NCBI GenBank assembly: GCA_026545225.1
Contig: CM048847.1
Location: 5,022,001-5,086,000 of the forward strand
Length of the DNA: 64,000 nt
Direction of reading: 5' to 3'
From: Cornus controversa
Lineage: Eukaryota > Streptophyta > Magnoliopsida > Cornales > Cornaceae
Shown in pieces: positions 44,860 to 59,318 of the stretch; the stretch's first letter is position 1, and every line of letters begins with the position of its first letter. Position numbers and translations under genes: made by a program. The notes beneath the pieces were generated by a model, which was given only the letters and a program-made list of their open reading frames with translations, had not been told where the DNA came from and ran no database searches.

Positions 44860-47800
44860 TGTCACGCCCCGACTTTCGACACCCGGTTAGGAGCGAAGGA
44901 AGAGGGGTGTGAACTGGAGAAATCACACATCAAAGCCTCGGTCACCGGAGATTCCATCACCGTTCCGAGGTCTCAACCCTTAAGTCAATGCGGAAGCGTA
45001 AAACATACATACTCTAAATCATCAATTTATATCTCAACACTCTCATAATCCTTATACAAGTTTTTGCACAATGTATAAACACCAACTCACATTTCTAATG
45101 TCCATGGATCCATAAAAAAAAAAAGTTACATCAATGTAATTGTAATCTCAGATCAATATAATCCACATGCCACATGCCGGCATGGATAGCCAAATATACA
45201 ATTCATAACACTATATCTAAAAGAAATTCCAAAGTAATCTTTCGATCACTCTAGCACTCTAAGTCTCATCCTCCGGTGATGCTTTATCTGAAAAAAATTT
45301 GTATATCGGGGGTGAGCATCTCAACGGCTCAGTAGAAATGATCCACCCATCCCCACTCCAACCCGTAAGCCATGCATGAATGCACATGCTCATGCATTTT
45401 TACCCAAACATCCACGTTTTTCAAATCATGCATGATGCTTCACATAAAATGCAAATACATATGTCTATATATATATATATATACATATCAAATTGGACAA
45501 GTCACAACTTATATATATATATACATATATAACTCACACCAAATCACGTCAAAGGGGCTTTCTCATCACTCCAATAGTAAGGGTCTCTTCGGCACCCAAA
45601 CTCTGCTTGTGCTTTATCGGGTTACTAACCCGAAGGGAGCACCTCCTCTTGGCCAAGTTTTGGGTCTTTCACCCTAGGGGCCTTCCCCTTATCTTAATTT
45701 CACACTCATGCCCCAAAATCATCATATAGTGCATATAATCACTCCAATGCACATAGTCACACAATGCATGCATTTTTCATCAAATCAATGCATTTTCCTT
45801 TCAACTCAAGATTGTCACAATGCTATCACACTCACATCATGAAAATCACTATGCTCATGGATTTTGCTAGAAAATCATATTTTTTCATGTTTTCATCAAA
45901 CAAACACATTTTTCCCAAAAGCATTATAGTCACATTTGCACATATATACCATGCATAAGCCCTAACTAACATGTTGGACACTTATACATGCATAAATCAC
46001 CATGGTATACATATATATATATATACATAGACCTAGGTTCAAGAAATCAAAAGCTATCTCTTATGATATTTAGAAAGGGACCACAAGATCAAAGTAGAAG
46101 TGAGTCTAGCACCCCTACCTCAATTTGGAGTGAGAACTCCAAAAATCTCCAATTCCGAGAAATTTGAAAAGATCATTCATTGCTATGCCGAAATTGTTTT
46201 ACACGTCATTGCGTATCCAAAGTTCATAGGAAGCTTCTAGTCTCAACCCAGTCTAAATCACCAAGTCTACTAGCCGAAGTCCAAATCAAACCCACAATTA
46301 AATATCATCACACTTCATTTTAAATGAATCTGGGCCTATTTTAATTTCTGGCCCAGTCCATTTAATTTTCCAATTCAATCTAACTGCCCAGTCCATGTAA
46401 CCAGCCCATATACAATTCAAGCCCATATATACATATATAATCATTTTGGCTATCAAGCCCCAATTCGTGGCTGTCCAAACAAAGCCCAAATAAATTTCAA
46501 TCTAACACATAACCCACTTCCATGGCAGCCCACTTTCAATATATAGGTCCATCCTTGAAGTCAAGTTCAATTTAAAAGTTTAGGCCCACAATCAACCCAC
46601 AACCCAATCCTGTCAATTGCCTTCATCATCAATACCTATACATAATTATATATATATATCACCTTCATTACAAAACCAAAGTTGCCAAATTTGTGAGCTT
46701 CACAGACCCGTCACCAAGCACCTTCCATGGCCATGCAAACCGAACCCACAAGCTCACACCATTGAACAATCAAACCATGGCAGCCCCAAGCTCTCACCAT
46801 TGAAGCCACCATCCTTGCTGCCAACCAAAACCACCACTGCTGCAAGACCCAACCATGCACTACCCACTTCAACTAACCCAAGCCAAAGACCCACTTCAGC
46901 CAACTCTTGAACCAACCGAATCGAAGACCCTCATGGCCCATGTACCAACCATGGTTACCCTCTCCTTCGGCTTCCTCACCATGACGCCCATGCCGAAGCA
47001 CCAACTCCGGTCACCAAAACTGCCATCTCCATTTCATCCTCAAGCGACGACCCGAAACTCGCCATACCATAGCCACCAACCAGCCATGAGAACCCACACA
47101 ATCCCCAAAACCAGTCACCACCATTCAGTCCACCACCAAACCAGTAAGCTACAGCCGAGACCACCAAGACCCAGCCAGCTCCATCAACCCAAGTTCCCTC
47201 AACCTCCATTGAAAACCATGGAACCCAAAAACCACCTCAACCGAGTTCAACCTTCTCGGTACCACCAGTGACAGCCGAACAAGCTCCTTCTCCGGTAGCC
47301 GAACCACCAACGGCCACCTTGCACCACCCAACAACCTCCAGTAGACTCATTCTGGCCAACTAATCAACCGAGAACCACCATTGAAGATACCAAAGAGAAC
47401 TGAGCAGAACCACAACTGAAAACCCATAGCCAACCAGCCGAGAACCCACCTGCTACGGCCATCCGAAACCCAGCCATCCTCAACCATCGGGCAGCACCAC
47501 CACCACGACAGCCACTCACCACCACCGAGCTGCCGAAACTAGCTCCTCAATCTCTGTTCTCCTCTTTCTCTCTCTAGAAATCCCTTTTTCTTTTCATTCT
47601 CTCGGCTTCTTCTTCCAAGCTCTCTCTCTCTCTCAGTTTCTTTCTTTCACTAAAACTAGTGAGATTCTCTCACTAAATCAAGTTTCTCACTCTAGAAATC
47701 TTCTCTTCATCCTCTCCGTTTCTCTTTCTTCTCTTTTCTTTTCTTTTCTTTCTCTTTTCTCTTTTCTCTCTCTTCTTTTCATTCTCTCAGCCGACCCACT

Positions 47801-48293
47801 CTTCTCCTCTTCTTATCCTAAAGCAAAAAGAAATATCTTCCAACTTTTCTTACCTCTCTTGTGAACCACAAGACTTCCCCGAATTACTCTCCTCCACTCA
47901 TACATACATACGTGTATATATATATATATATGTAATCCATAAAATCATCTAACCCCCCCCCCACATGTGTACACTTATAAGTATATACACCACTACATGT
48001 ACATACTTCTACATGCATACATTTATTATACACAATGCACCCTCATATATTTATAATTAAACATAAATATATCTATTTAATATATATATATATACATCTC
48101 CATATATATATATAAATCCTCCACACACCATAATTCCACATATGAAACTCTCTCTCCATCTCTATATATATATATAATTCCATATATATATATATATATA
48201 TATATTCGCACTTTCGAAGTCAATTTATTCGAAAAAAATTAATCCGGTCCAAAAAAAAAATTTGGAACCGGTCAAAATAACCCGGTCCTTACA
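44860..48293 (-). mobile_element. Family III LTR b (3434 bp)
   Basis: Internal LTR of the array, with a PBS on its left and a PPT on its right. It serves both neighbouring interiors, which is diagnostic of LTR-LTR unequal exchange. Confidence 0.93.
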
Positions 48294-51200
48294 ACCTCCC
48301 CACCTTTAAGGAATTTCGTCCCTGAAATTAGAAACATACTCCAAGTATCAAAATGTTCTTACAAAATCTTAAGCGACGTTCCACATTTTCCTTGCATCCA
48401 ACACACGGCTTCCTCTCTGCAACCAATAAAGTTTTGGCTGTTACACCATACAACTTCACTCTACATTCCATGAAATATTTAATTACTGATATACCTCAAA
48501 CGATGTCTGGACATCCTCAAAATATAGCACAGTCATCATACCATAAATTACCACGACCACGATCATCCCCTAAACCGAGTTCAGGAAGATAAGTTCTAAC
48601 CAATTCACTTTCACCCAATCCACTTTCCAATTAGCAAAAGTATGATTTTGCACTCCTTTCTAATAATTCGTCAACTTGAATCACAACTTCCAATTTCTCA
48701 CTTTAGGAAACCGAGGTGACTCGGTTTACACGTCACTGCTGCACTTCTCAAGAGTCATTCCAAAACTGTACGACCAATAAACTAATCATACCTATGCACT
48801 ATGCAACACACAGGTGTAAGTTTATCACCATTCACCTCACCATTTCATACACAAGTTCAAACTTGATTAAAACTTGATGAAATTTACATATTCATCTTTC
48901 ACTGATATCACAATCCATACACCTCATAATCATCATCCTAGGACACTCATTGTACCAATCCTTCTCAAATACCATAATTCATTTCCGCGATTCTGGAAAC
49001 ATTTGTTTCCTAGAGTCCACAATCTCTATTTCAAGACATATCCAGTCTATCTCTATCTCAAGTCTCAAGTGATATCCTCATCTAATCACATCAATCACCC
49101 ACGGTGATACTTCCCTATTATCTGGGATCATCAATACTCAAATCTTTTCCATCGTTGTCAAACATGGCTTTCCAATTTGGCATACCATTCCCGGGCTTAG
49201 TTCAAAACCCCGTGTATCACTACAATCCAACTATATCAATCCAGTGCACATCACAAGCACACTCACCGACAAGGCACATGACAGTGAACTCACCAACACA
49301 AACCACACACATAGTGTACATGTCGCAACAAGTCACGTGGTCCTGTCCAATCCCATAGACTATTATCCAATGGAATCCAATTCCAAATTTAGGGTCTTAT
49401 CCATCCATTCCTTTCCAGCATCTCTGTGGGCACCCCAAGATCCTGACTGTTTTGCCTAGGGTCCCTTAAACATTCCCTTACCTGTCTCCCTAAAATTTCA
49501 GAATCTATGCATTACGATTAGTGATATCACATCACCCAAACCACCAATCACATATCTACTCATCAATCTCATACGAAATGGAACTAAAACCAACATTCTT
49601 CATTTCATACATCGAGGTCACATACAATCCATAAGGAGTCATTACACATGAATCTCAAGCTTACAACATGATTCAAACATAATTATAATGTTTTTCAACA
49701 TAATCCATGTTTCGGTCGACTACTGCAGAAACCACTCACCTGAAAATTCAAGAATGCCTCAGAGACTGATTTCTACAAGTCCATATGTCATCCCTATAAT
49801 CATACACTCACTTGCAATCTTAAACATAATCAAAGACTACACAAATCCATGGTTTCAAGCCTTGTAGATATGAAATCCACAATTCTCTCAATTATGCCTC
49901 AAAAATACATTATCCTTGGATTCAAAACATTCATAATATTCCCACAAGGTTATACATATAGTCCAAGTATAAGGATGTGGTTCACAATCCAACTTACACG
50001 TCTCACACGTGGCCTAAGGCCAACGTTTCATAAGGATTATTAACTCAATCCTTAACTAATCCGATCACATTTTCAAAATGTGTGGAATCATTACTCTCTT
50101 AATCTCATAGCTGATCTGTGTATCTTTTCATTCTCACTAGTACCGCAAGGTACGGTTCACAGGAAAACAAAGTTTGCAGAAAATTATGCTGCTCACATAT
50201 CACCTATTTTCCTCGGTTAACAACTAATCAAGACAAACCAATGGTATTCTCACCGTTATTCTCTCATAACATCATAACTAGTTATGTCCCAAAATTGGAT
50301 CAAATTTTATATAACAATCAAAACTCCATCCTTCTGGGTGTCACTACCCATGATAACACATCTAGAGACTAAATTGTCTCTCATGGTGAAAACCTCACCT
50401 CAACAAGTGTGTCCATAGACAAGGCTGCGTCTCAATGACAACAAGCACACCCTCAGGCTCGTCAAATGGGGCCAACTGTCCTTCACTAAAAATCACGATA
50501 TCCTGGGTTGTGTCCACAGACAAAACTGAATCCATTGTGACAACAACCGATCCTCAATTGGTGTGCCAATAGACAAATCTACGTCTGAATGGCAGCACCA
50601 CAATGATCAATCCAAGGTCTGTAACCTTTCTATGAATATCACATGTCCCCTCAAGTACTCTATCACGTACGAGAACTCTCAACCTCAAGAGCAGTTTAAG
50701 CTAACCTGCTCTTGTCAGCACAATCTCAATCATACACCCACTATCACTCCATAGTACACATTGCATGTCAAGGGCGCACAAATCTCATTTCCATCTACAT
50801 TCTAGATCTCTAGAATTATCTGTCTAAGGCTATAACCTAAATAAGGATCATAACTCCACAGTCCTATACATCATTGCGAATTACATTCGCAACATCCAAC
50901 ACATCCCACTATAGTCAAGCACAATAGTGCATTTCAACACTAAGGCCAAACAAGTCATACCTTTACTAAGATTTTCAAATCTTTTCCAAATCAACCATCA
51001 CACTCAAGCAATTTCCGCTTTTAAAATTATGAATTATAATCCTTCAAGTGTGTCTTAAGTCACACTCTTACTATCTCGTCACATATCACAACAACGCTAT
51101 TTTCTCATATTACTACTGAGAATCTTCGCAGCAAAACTAATCACATCTAGTAACTCAAAGTCGAACACCAATCGACATCCCGCAATCCAAGTCTCGTAAG

Positions 51201-52089
51201 ACCAACCAAATTATTTTATTTTTTTTTTTTTTTCAAGGTAACTCCAATCCCAATAGATGTATCAATGGACCATGGTGACTCCAAAGATGACATCTCTAGC
51301 CCCAAGGCACAAGCACAAGTAAATGCATATGAATGAATGAGATGCACGTAACTCTATCAACACCCTAGTCCACGAGCTAGAAACTAGGATAATACATTCG
51401 ACCTCTCTACTATTGGAAGTCGTCCACACTTGAAATCATTCCATCACTAGTTCTTTATCCATCGTCACCCGGACGAGACAACTCAACACCCACGAGAGTC
51501 GGCGGATTGTAAGAGAAGTACTAATCTAAGAAAAATTGGTTGATCAGTCCATTTTTTCCTAGCTAGCCCAACTCCGACAACATGCCTCTCTCGTCCCTAT
51601 CTCAGTCTCAATGGTCGGTCCTAGTATAACACTTATCAACCACATAACATAAGCCCCTCAGTATCTGTAAGGATTCAAACACTCACAACCTTCTTTGCAT
51701 TATCTCCCAATTGCTCACAAACAAGACTTGACATCAAGTCAAGAGTTTCAACTCAACCAATTCTGGGAGTATTACCGAATAGAAATCAGTTTCACACACC
51801 AACACATTGTTCTTTCATCATGATCACTTACACCAAGCTAATCATTTCACTATTGTCCAAAGTTAATCAAACCTATCGTTCAGACGACAACCAGTCACTA
51901 CATATCACTAAACCAATACGTGACTCTCTGTCCTTAGGCATTCGAACCTATGACTTTGATACCCTAGGTCTTCAACCTAATGTTCAAATAGCAATCCGAA
52001 AATCATCAAGTCGTCCCTATCCAACACGTGGCTTAACCCTTTCCCGTCGTCCATAGGTATTCAAACCCGGTTAAGCTCTGATACCATGT
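48294..52089 (-). mobile_element. Family III internal region 2 (3796 bp), non-coding
   Basis: Near-identical to interior 3. It shares with it the T at 50117, AACAATC near 50315 and the interrupted T-run near 51213. PPT 48294-48307; PBS 52075-52086. Confidence 0.9.
52075..52086 (-). other. Primer-binding site, family III copy 2
   Basis: Minus strand TGGTATCAGAGC. Confidence 0.92.
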
Positions 52090-55000
52090 TGTCACGCCCC
52101 GACTTTCGACACCCGGTTAGGAGCGAAGGAAGAGGGGTGTGAACTGGAGAAATCACACATCAAAGCCTCGGTCACCGGAGATTCCATCACCGTTCCGAGG
52201 TCTCAACCCTTAAGTCAATGCGGAAGCGTAAAACATACATACTCTAAATCATCAATTTATATCTCAACACTCTCATAATCCTTATACAAGTTTTTGCACA
52301 ATGTATAAACACCAACTCACATTTCTAATGTCCATGGATCCATAAAAAAAAAAAGTTACATCAATGTAATTGTAATCTCAGATCAATATAATCCACATGC
52401 CACATGCCGGCATGGATAGCCAAATATACAATTCATAACACTATATCTAAAAGAAATTCCAAAGTAATCTTTCGATCACTCTAGCACTCTAAGTCTCATC
52501 CTCCGGTGATGCTTTATCTGAAAAAAATTTGTATATCGGGGGTGAGCATCTCAACGGCTCAGTAGAAATGATCCACCCATCCCCACTCCAACCCGTAAGC
52601 CATGCATGAATGCACATGCTCATGCATTTTTACCCAAACATCCACGTTTTTCAAATCATGCATGATGCTTCACATAAAATGCAAATACATATGTCTATAT
52701 ATATATATATACATATCAAATTGGACAAGTCACAACTTATATATATATATACATATATAACTCACACCAAATCACGTCAAAGGGGCTTTCTCATCACTCC
52801 AATAGTAAGGGTCTCTTCGGCACCCAAACTCTGCTTGTGCTTTATCGGGTTACTAACCCGAAGGGAGCACCTCCTCTTGGCCAAGTTTTGGGTCTTTCAC
52901 CCTAGGGGCCTTCCCCTTATCTTAATTTCACACTCATGCCCCAAAATCATCATATAGTGCATATAATCACTCCAATGCACATAGTCACACAATGCATGCA
53001 TTTTTCATCAAATCAATGCATTTTCCTTTCAACTCAAGATTGTCACAATGCTATCACACTCACATCATGAAAATCACTATGCTCATGGATTTTGCTAGAA
53101 AATCATATTTTTTCATGTTTTCATCAAACAAACACATTTTTCCCAAAAGCATTATAGTCACATTTGCACATATATACCATGCATAAGCCCTAACTAACAT
53201 GTTGGACACTTATACATGCATAAATCACCATGGTATACATATATATATATATACATAGACCTAGGTTCAAGAAATCAAAAGCTATCTCTTATGATATTTA
53301 GAAAGGGACCACAAGATCAAAGTAGAAGTGAGTCTAGCACCCCTACCTCAATTTGGAGTGAGAACTCCAAAAATCTCCAATTCCGAGAAATTTGAAAAGA
53401 TCATTCATTGCTATGCCGAAATTGTTTTACACGTCATTGCGTATCCAAAGTTCATAGGAAGCTTCTAGTCTCAACCCAGTCTAAATCACCAAGTCTACTA
53501 GCCGAAGTCCAAATCAAACCCACAATTAAATATCATCACACTTCATTTTAAATGAATCTGGGCCTATTTTAATTTCTGGCCCAGTCCATTTAATTTTCCA
53601 ATTCAATCTAACTGCCCAGTCCATGTAACCAGCCCATATACAATTCAAGCCCATATATACATATATAATCATTTTGGCTATCAAGCCCCAATTCGTGGCT
53701 GTCCAAACAAAGCCCAAATAAATTTCAATCTAACACATAACCCACTTCCATGGCAGCCCACTTTCAATATATAGGTCCATCCTTGAAGTCAAGTTCAATT
53801 TAAAAGTTTAGGCCCACAATCAACCCACAACCCAATCCTGTCAATTGCCTTCATCATCAATACCTATACATAATTATATATATATATCACCTTCATTACA
53901 AAACCAAAGTTGCCAAATTTGTGAGCTTCACAGACCCGTCACCAAGCACCTTCCATGGCCATGCAAACCGAACCCACAAGCTCACACCATTGAACAATCA
54001 AACCATGGCAGCCCCAAGCTCTCACCATTGAAGCCACCATCCTTGCTGCCAACCAAAACCACCACTGCTGCAAGACCCAACCATGCACTACCCACTTCAA
54101 CTAACCCAAGCCAAAGACCCACTTCAGCCAACTCTTGAACCAACCGAATCGAAGACCCTCATGGCCCATGTACCAACCATGGTTACCCTCTCCTTCGGCT
54201 TCCTCACCATGACGCCCATGCCGAAGCACCAACTCCGGTCACCAAAACTGCCATCTCCATTTCATCCTCAAGCGACGACCCGAAACTCGCCATACCATAG
54301 CCACCAACCAGCCATGAGAACCCACACAATCCCCAAAACCAGTCACCACCATTCAGTCCACCACCAAACCAGTAAGCTACAGCCGAGACCACCAAGACCC
54401 AGCCAGCTCCATCAACCCAAGTTCCCTCAACCTCCATTGAAAACCATGGAACCCAAAAACCACCTCAACCGAGTTCAACCTTCTCGGTACCACCAGTGAC
54501 AGCCGAACAAGCTCCTTCTCCGGTAGCCGAACCACCAACGGCCACCTTGCACCACCCAACAACCTCCAGTAGACTCATTCTGGCCAACTAATCAACCGAG
54601 AACCACCATTGAAGATACCAAAGAGAACTGAGCAGAACCACAACTGAAAACCCATAGCCAACCAGCCGAGAACCCACCTGCTACGGCCATCCGAAACCCA
54701 GCCATCCTCAACCATCGGGCAGCACCACCACCACGACAGCCACTCACCACCACCGAGCTGCCGAAACTAGCTCCTCAATCTCTGTTCTCCTCTTTCTCTC
54801 TCTAGAAATCCCTTTTTCTTTTCATTCTCTCGGCTTCTTCTTCCAAGCTCTCTCTCTCTCTCAGTTTCTTTCTTTCACTAAAACTAGTGAGATTCTCTCA
54901 CTAAATCAAGTTTCTCACTCTAGAAATCTTCTCTTCATCCTCTCCGTTTCTCTTTCTTCTCTTTTCTTTTCTTTTCTTTCTCTTTTCTCTTTTCTCTCTC

Positions 55001-55522
55001 TTCTTTTCATTCTCTCAGCCGACCCACTCTTCTCCTCTTCTTATCCTAAAGCAAAAAGAAATATCTTCCAACTTTTCTTACCTCTCTTGTGAACCACAAG
55101 ACTTCCCCGAATTACTCTCCTCCACTCATACATACATACGTGTATATATATATATATATGTAATCCATAAAATCATCTAACCCCCCCCCCCACATGTGTA
55201 CACTTATAAGTATATACACCACTACATGTACATACTTCTACATGCATACATTTATTATACACAATGCACCCTCATATATTTATAATTAAACATAAATATA
55301 TCTATTTAATATATATATATATACATCTCCATATATATATATAAATCCTCCACACACCATAATTCCACATATGAAACTCTCTCTCCATCTCTATATATAT
55401 ATATAATTCCATATATATATATATATATATATATTCGCACTTTCGAAGTCAATTTATTCGAAAAAAATTAATCCGGTCCAAAAAAAAAATTTGGAACCGG
55501 TCAAAATAACCCGGTCCTTACA
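52090..55522 (-). mobile_element. Family III LTR c (3433 bp)
   Basis: Second internal LTR, flanked by PBS and PPT like LTR b. Differs from b only in short microsatellite lengths as far as I can see. Confidence 0.93.
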
Positions 55523-58500
55523 ACCTCCCCACCTTTAAGGAATTTCGTCCCTGAAATTAGAAACATACTCCAAGTATCAAAATGTTCTTACAAAATCTTA
55601 AGCGACGTTCCACATTTTCCTTGCATCCAACACACGGCTTCCTCTCTGCAACCAATAAAGTTTTGGCTGTTACACCATACAACTTCACTCTACATTCCAT
55701 GAAATATTTAATTACTGATATACCTCAAACGATGTCTGGACATCCTCAAAATATAGCACAGTCATCATACCATAAATTACCACGACCACGATCATCCCCT
55801 AAACCGAGTTCAGGAAGATAAGTTCTAACCAATTCACTTTCACCCAATCCACTTTCCAATTAGCAAAAGTATGATTTTGCACTCCTTTCTAATAATTCGT
55901 CAACTTGAATCACAACTTCCAATTTCTCACTTTAGGAAACCGAGGTGACTCGGTTTACACGTCACTGCTGCACTTCTCAAGAGTCATTCCAAAACTGTAC
56001 GACCAATAAACTAATCATACCTATGCACTATGCAACACACAGGTGTAAGTTTATCACCATTCACCTCACCATTTCATACACAAGTTCAAACTTGATTAAA
56101 ACTTGATGAAATTTACATATTCATCTTTCACTGATATCACAATCCATACACCTCATAATCATCATCCTAGGACACTCATTGTACCAATCCTTCTCAAATA
56201 CCATAATTCATTTCCGCGATTCTGGAAACATTTGTTTCCTAGAGTCCACAATCTCTATTTCAAGACATATCCAGTCTATCTCTATCTCAAGTCTCAAGTG
56301 ATATCCTCATCTAATCACATCAATCACCCACGGTGATACTTCCCTATTATCTGGGATCATCAATACTCAAATCTTTTCCATCGTTGTCAAACATGGCTTT
56401 CCAATTTGGCATACCATTCCCGGGCTTAGTTCAAAACCCCGTGTATCACTACAATCCAACTATATCAATCCAGTGCACATCACAAGCACACTCACCGACA
56501 AGGCACATGACAGTGAACTCACCAACACAAACCACACACATAGTGTACATGTCGCAACAAGTCACGTGGTCCTGTCCAATCCCATAGACTATTATCCAAT
56601 GGAATCCAATTCCAAATTTAGGGTCTTATCCATCCATTCCTTTCCAGCATCTCTGTGGGCACCCCAAGATCCTGACTGTTTTGCCTAGGGTCCCTTAAAC
56701 ATTCCCTTACCTGTCTCCCTAAAATTTCAGAATCTATGCATTACGATTAGTGATATCACATCACCCAAACCACCAATCACATATCTACTCATCAATCTCA
56801 TACGAAATGGAACTAAAACCAACATTCTTCATTTCATACATCGAGGTCACATACAATCCATAAGGAGTCATTACACATGAATCTCAAGCTTACAACATGA
56901 TTCAAACATAATTATAATGTTTTTCAACATAATCCATGTTTCGGTCGACTACTGCAGAAACCACTCACCTGAAAATTCAAGAATGCCTCAGAGACTGATT
57001 TCTACAAGTCCATATGTCATCCCTATAATCATACACTCACTTGCAATCTTAAACATAATCAAAGACTACACAAATCCATGGTTTCAAGCCTTGTAGATAT
57101 GAAATCCACAATTCTCTCAATTATGCCTCAAAAATACATTATCCTTGGATTCAAAACATTCATAATATTCCCACAAGGTTATACATATAGTCCAAGTATA
57201 AGGATGTGGTTCACAATCCAACTTACACGTCTCACACGTGGCCTAAGGCCAACGTTTCATAAGGATTATTAACTCAATCCTTAACTAATCCGATCACATT
57301 TTCAAAATGTGTGGAATCATTACTCTCTTAATCTCATAGCTGATCTGTGTATCTTTTCATTCTCACTAGTACCGCAAGGTACGGTTCACAGGAAAACAAA
57401 GTTTGCAGAAAATTATGCTGCTCACATATCACCTATTTTCCTCGGTTAACAACTAATCAAGACAAACCAATGGTATTCTCACCGTTATTCTCTCATAACA
57501 TCATAACTAGTTATGTCCCAAAATTGGATCAAATTTTATATAACAATCAAAACTCCATCCTTCTGGGTGTCACTACCCATGATAACACATCTAGAGACTA
57601 AATTGTCTCTCATGGTGAAAACCTCACCTCAACAAGTGTGTCCATAGACAAGGCTGCGTCTCAATGACAACAAGCACACCCTCAGGCTCGTCAAATGGGG
57701 CCAACTGTCCTTCACTAAAAATCACGATATCCTGGGTTGTGTCCACAGACAAAACTGAATCCATTGTGACAACAACCGATCCTCAATTGGTGTGCCAATA
57801 GACAAATCTACGTCTGAATGGCAGCACCACAATGATCAATCCAAGGTCTGTAACCTTTCTATGAATATCACATGTCCCCTCAAGTACTCTATCACGTACG
57901 AGAACTCTCAACCTCAAGAGCAGTTTAAGCTAACCTGCTCTTGTCAGCACAATCTCAATCATACACCCACTATCACTCCATAGTACACATTGCATGTCAA
58001 GGGCGCACAAATCTCATTTCCATCTACATTCTAGATCTCTAGAATTATCTGTCTAAGGCTATAACCTAAATAAGGATCATAACTCCACAGTCCTATACAT
58101 CATTGCGAATTACATTCGCAACATCCAACACATCCCACTATAGTCAAGCACAATAGTGCATTTCAACACTAAGGCCAAACAAGTCATACCTTTACTAAGA
58201 TTTTCAAATCTTTTCCAAATCAACCATCACACTCAAGCAATTTCCGCTTTTAAAATTATGAATTATAATCCTTCAAGTGTGTCTTAAGTCACACTCTTAC
58301 TATCTCGTCACATATCACAACAACGCTATTTTCTCATATTACTACTGAGAATCTTCGCAGCAAAACTAATCACATCTAGTAACTCAAAGTCGAACACCAA
58401 TCGACATCCCGCAATCCAAGTCTCGTAAGACCAACCAAATTATTTTATTTTTTTTTTTTTTTCAAGGTAACTCCAATCCCAATAGATGTATCAATGGACC

Positions 58501-59318
58501 ATGGTGACTCCAAAGATGACATCTCTAGCCCCAAGGCACAAGCACAAGTAAATGCATATGAATGAATGAGATGAACGTAACTCTATCAACACCCTAGTCC
58601 ACGAGCTAGAAACTAGGATAATACATTCGACCTCTCTACTATTGGAAGTCGTCCACACTTGAAATCATTCCATCACTAGTTCTTTATCCATCGTCACCCG
58701 GACGAGACAACTCAACACCCACGAGAGTCGGCGGATTGTAAGAGAAGTACTAATCTAAGAAAAATTGGTTGATCAGTCCATTTTTTCCTAGCTAGCCCAA
58801 CTCCGACAACATGCCTCTCTCGTCCCTATCTCAGTCTCAATGGTCGGTCCTAGTATAACACTTATCAACCACATAACATAAGCCCCTCAGTATCTGTAAG
58901 GATTCAAACACTCACAACCTTCTTTGCATTATCTCCCAATTGCTCACAAACAAGACTTGACATCAAGTCAAGAGTTTCAACTCAACCAATTCTGGGAGTA
59001 TTACCGAATAGAAATCAGTTTCACACACCAACACATTGTTCTTTCATCATGATCACTTACACCAAGCTAATCATTTCACTATTGTCCAAAGTTAATCAAA
59101 CCTATCGTTCAGACGACAACCAGTCACTACATATCACTAAACCAATACGTGACTCTCTGTCCTTAGGCATTCGAACCTATGACTTTGATACCCTAGGTCT
59201 TCAACCTAATGTTCAAATAGCAATCCGAAAATCATCAAGTCGTCCCTATCCAACACGTGGCTTAACCCTTTCCCGTCGTCCATAGGTATTCAAACCCGGT
59301 TAAGCTCTGATACCATGT
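55523..59318 (-). mobile_element. Family III internal region 3 (3796 bp), non-coding
   Basis: PPT 55523-55536; PBS 59304-59315. One private substitution near 58574 (GATGAACG where the other two have GATGCACG). Confidence 0.9.
59304..59315 (-). other. Primer-binding site, family III copy 3
   Basis: Minus strand TGGTATCAGAGC next to LTR d, the 5' LTR of the array. Confidence 0.92.
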
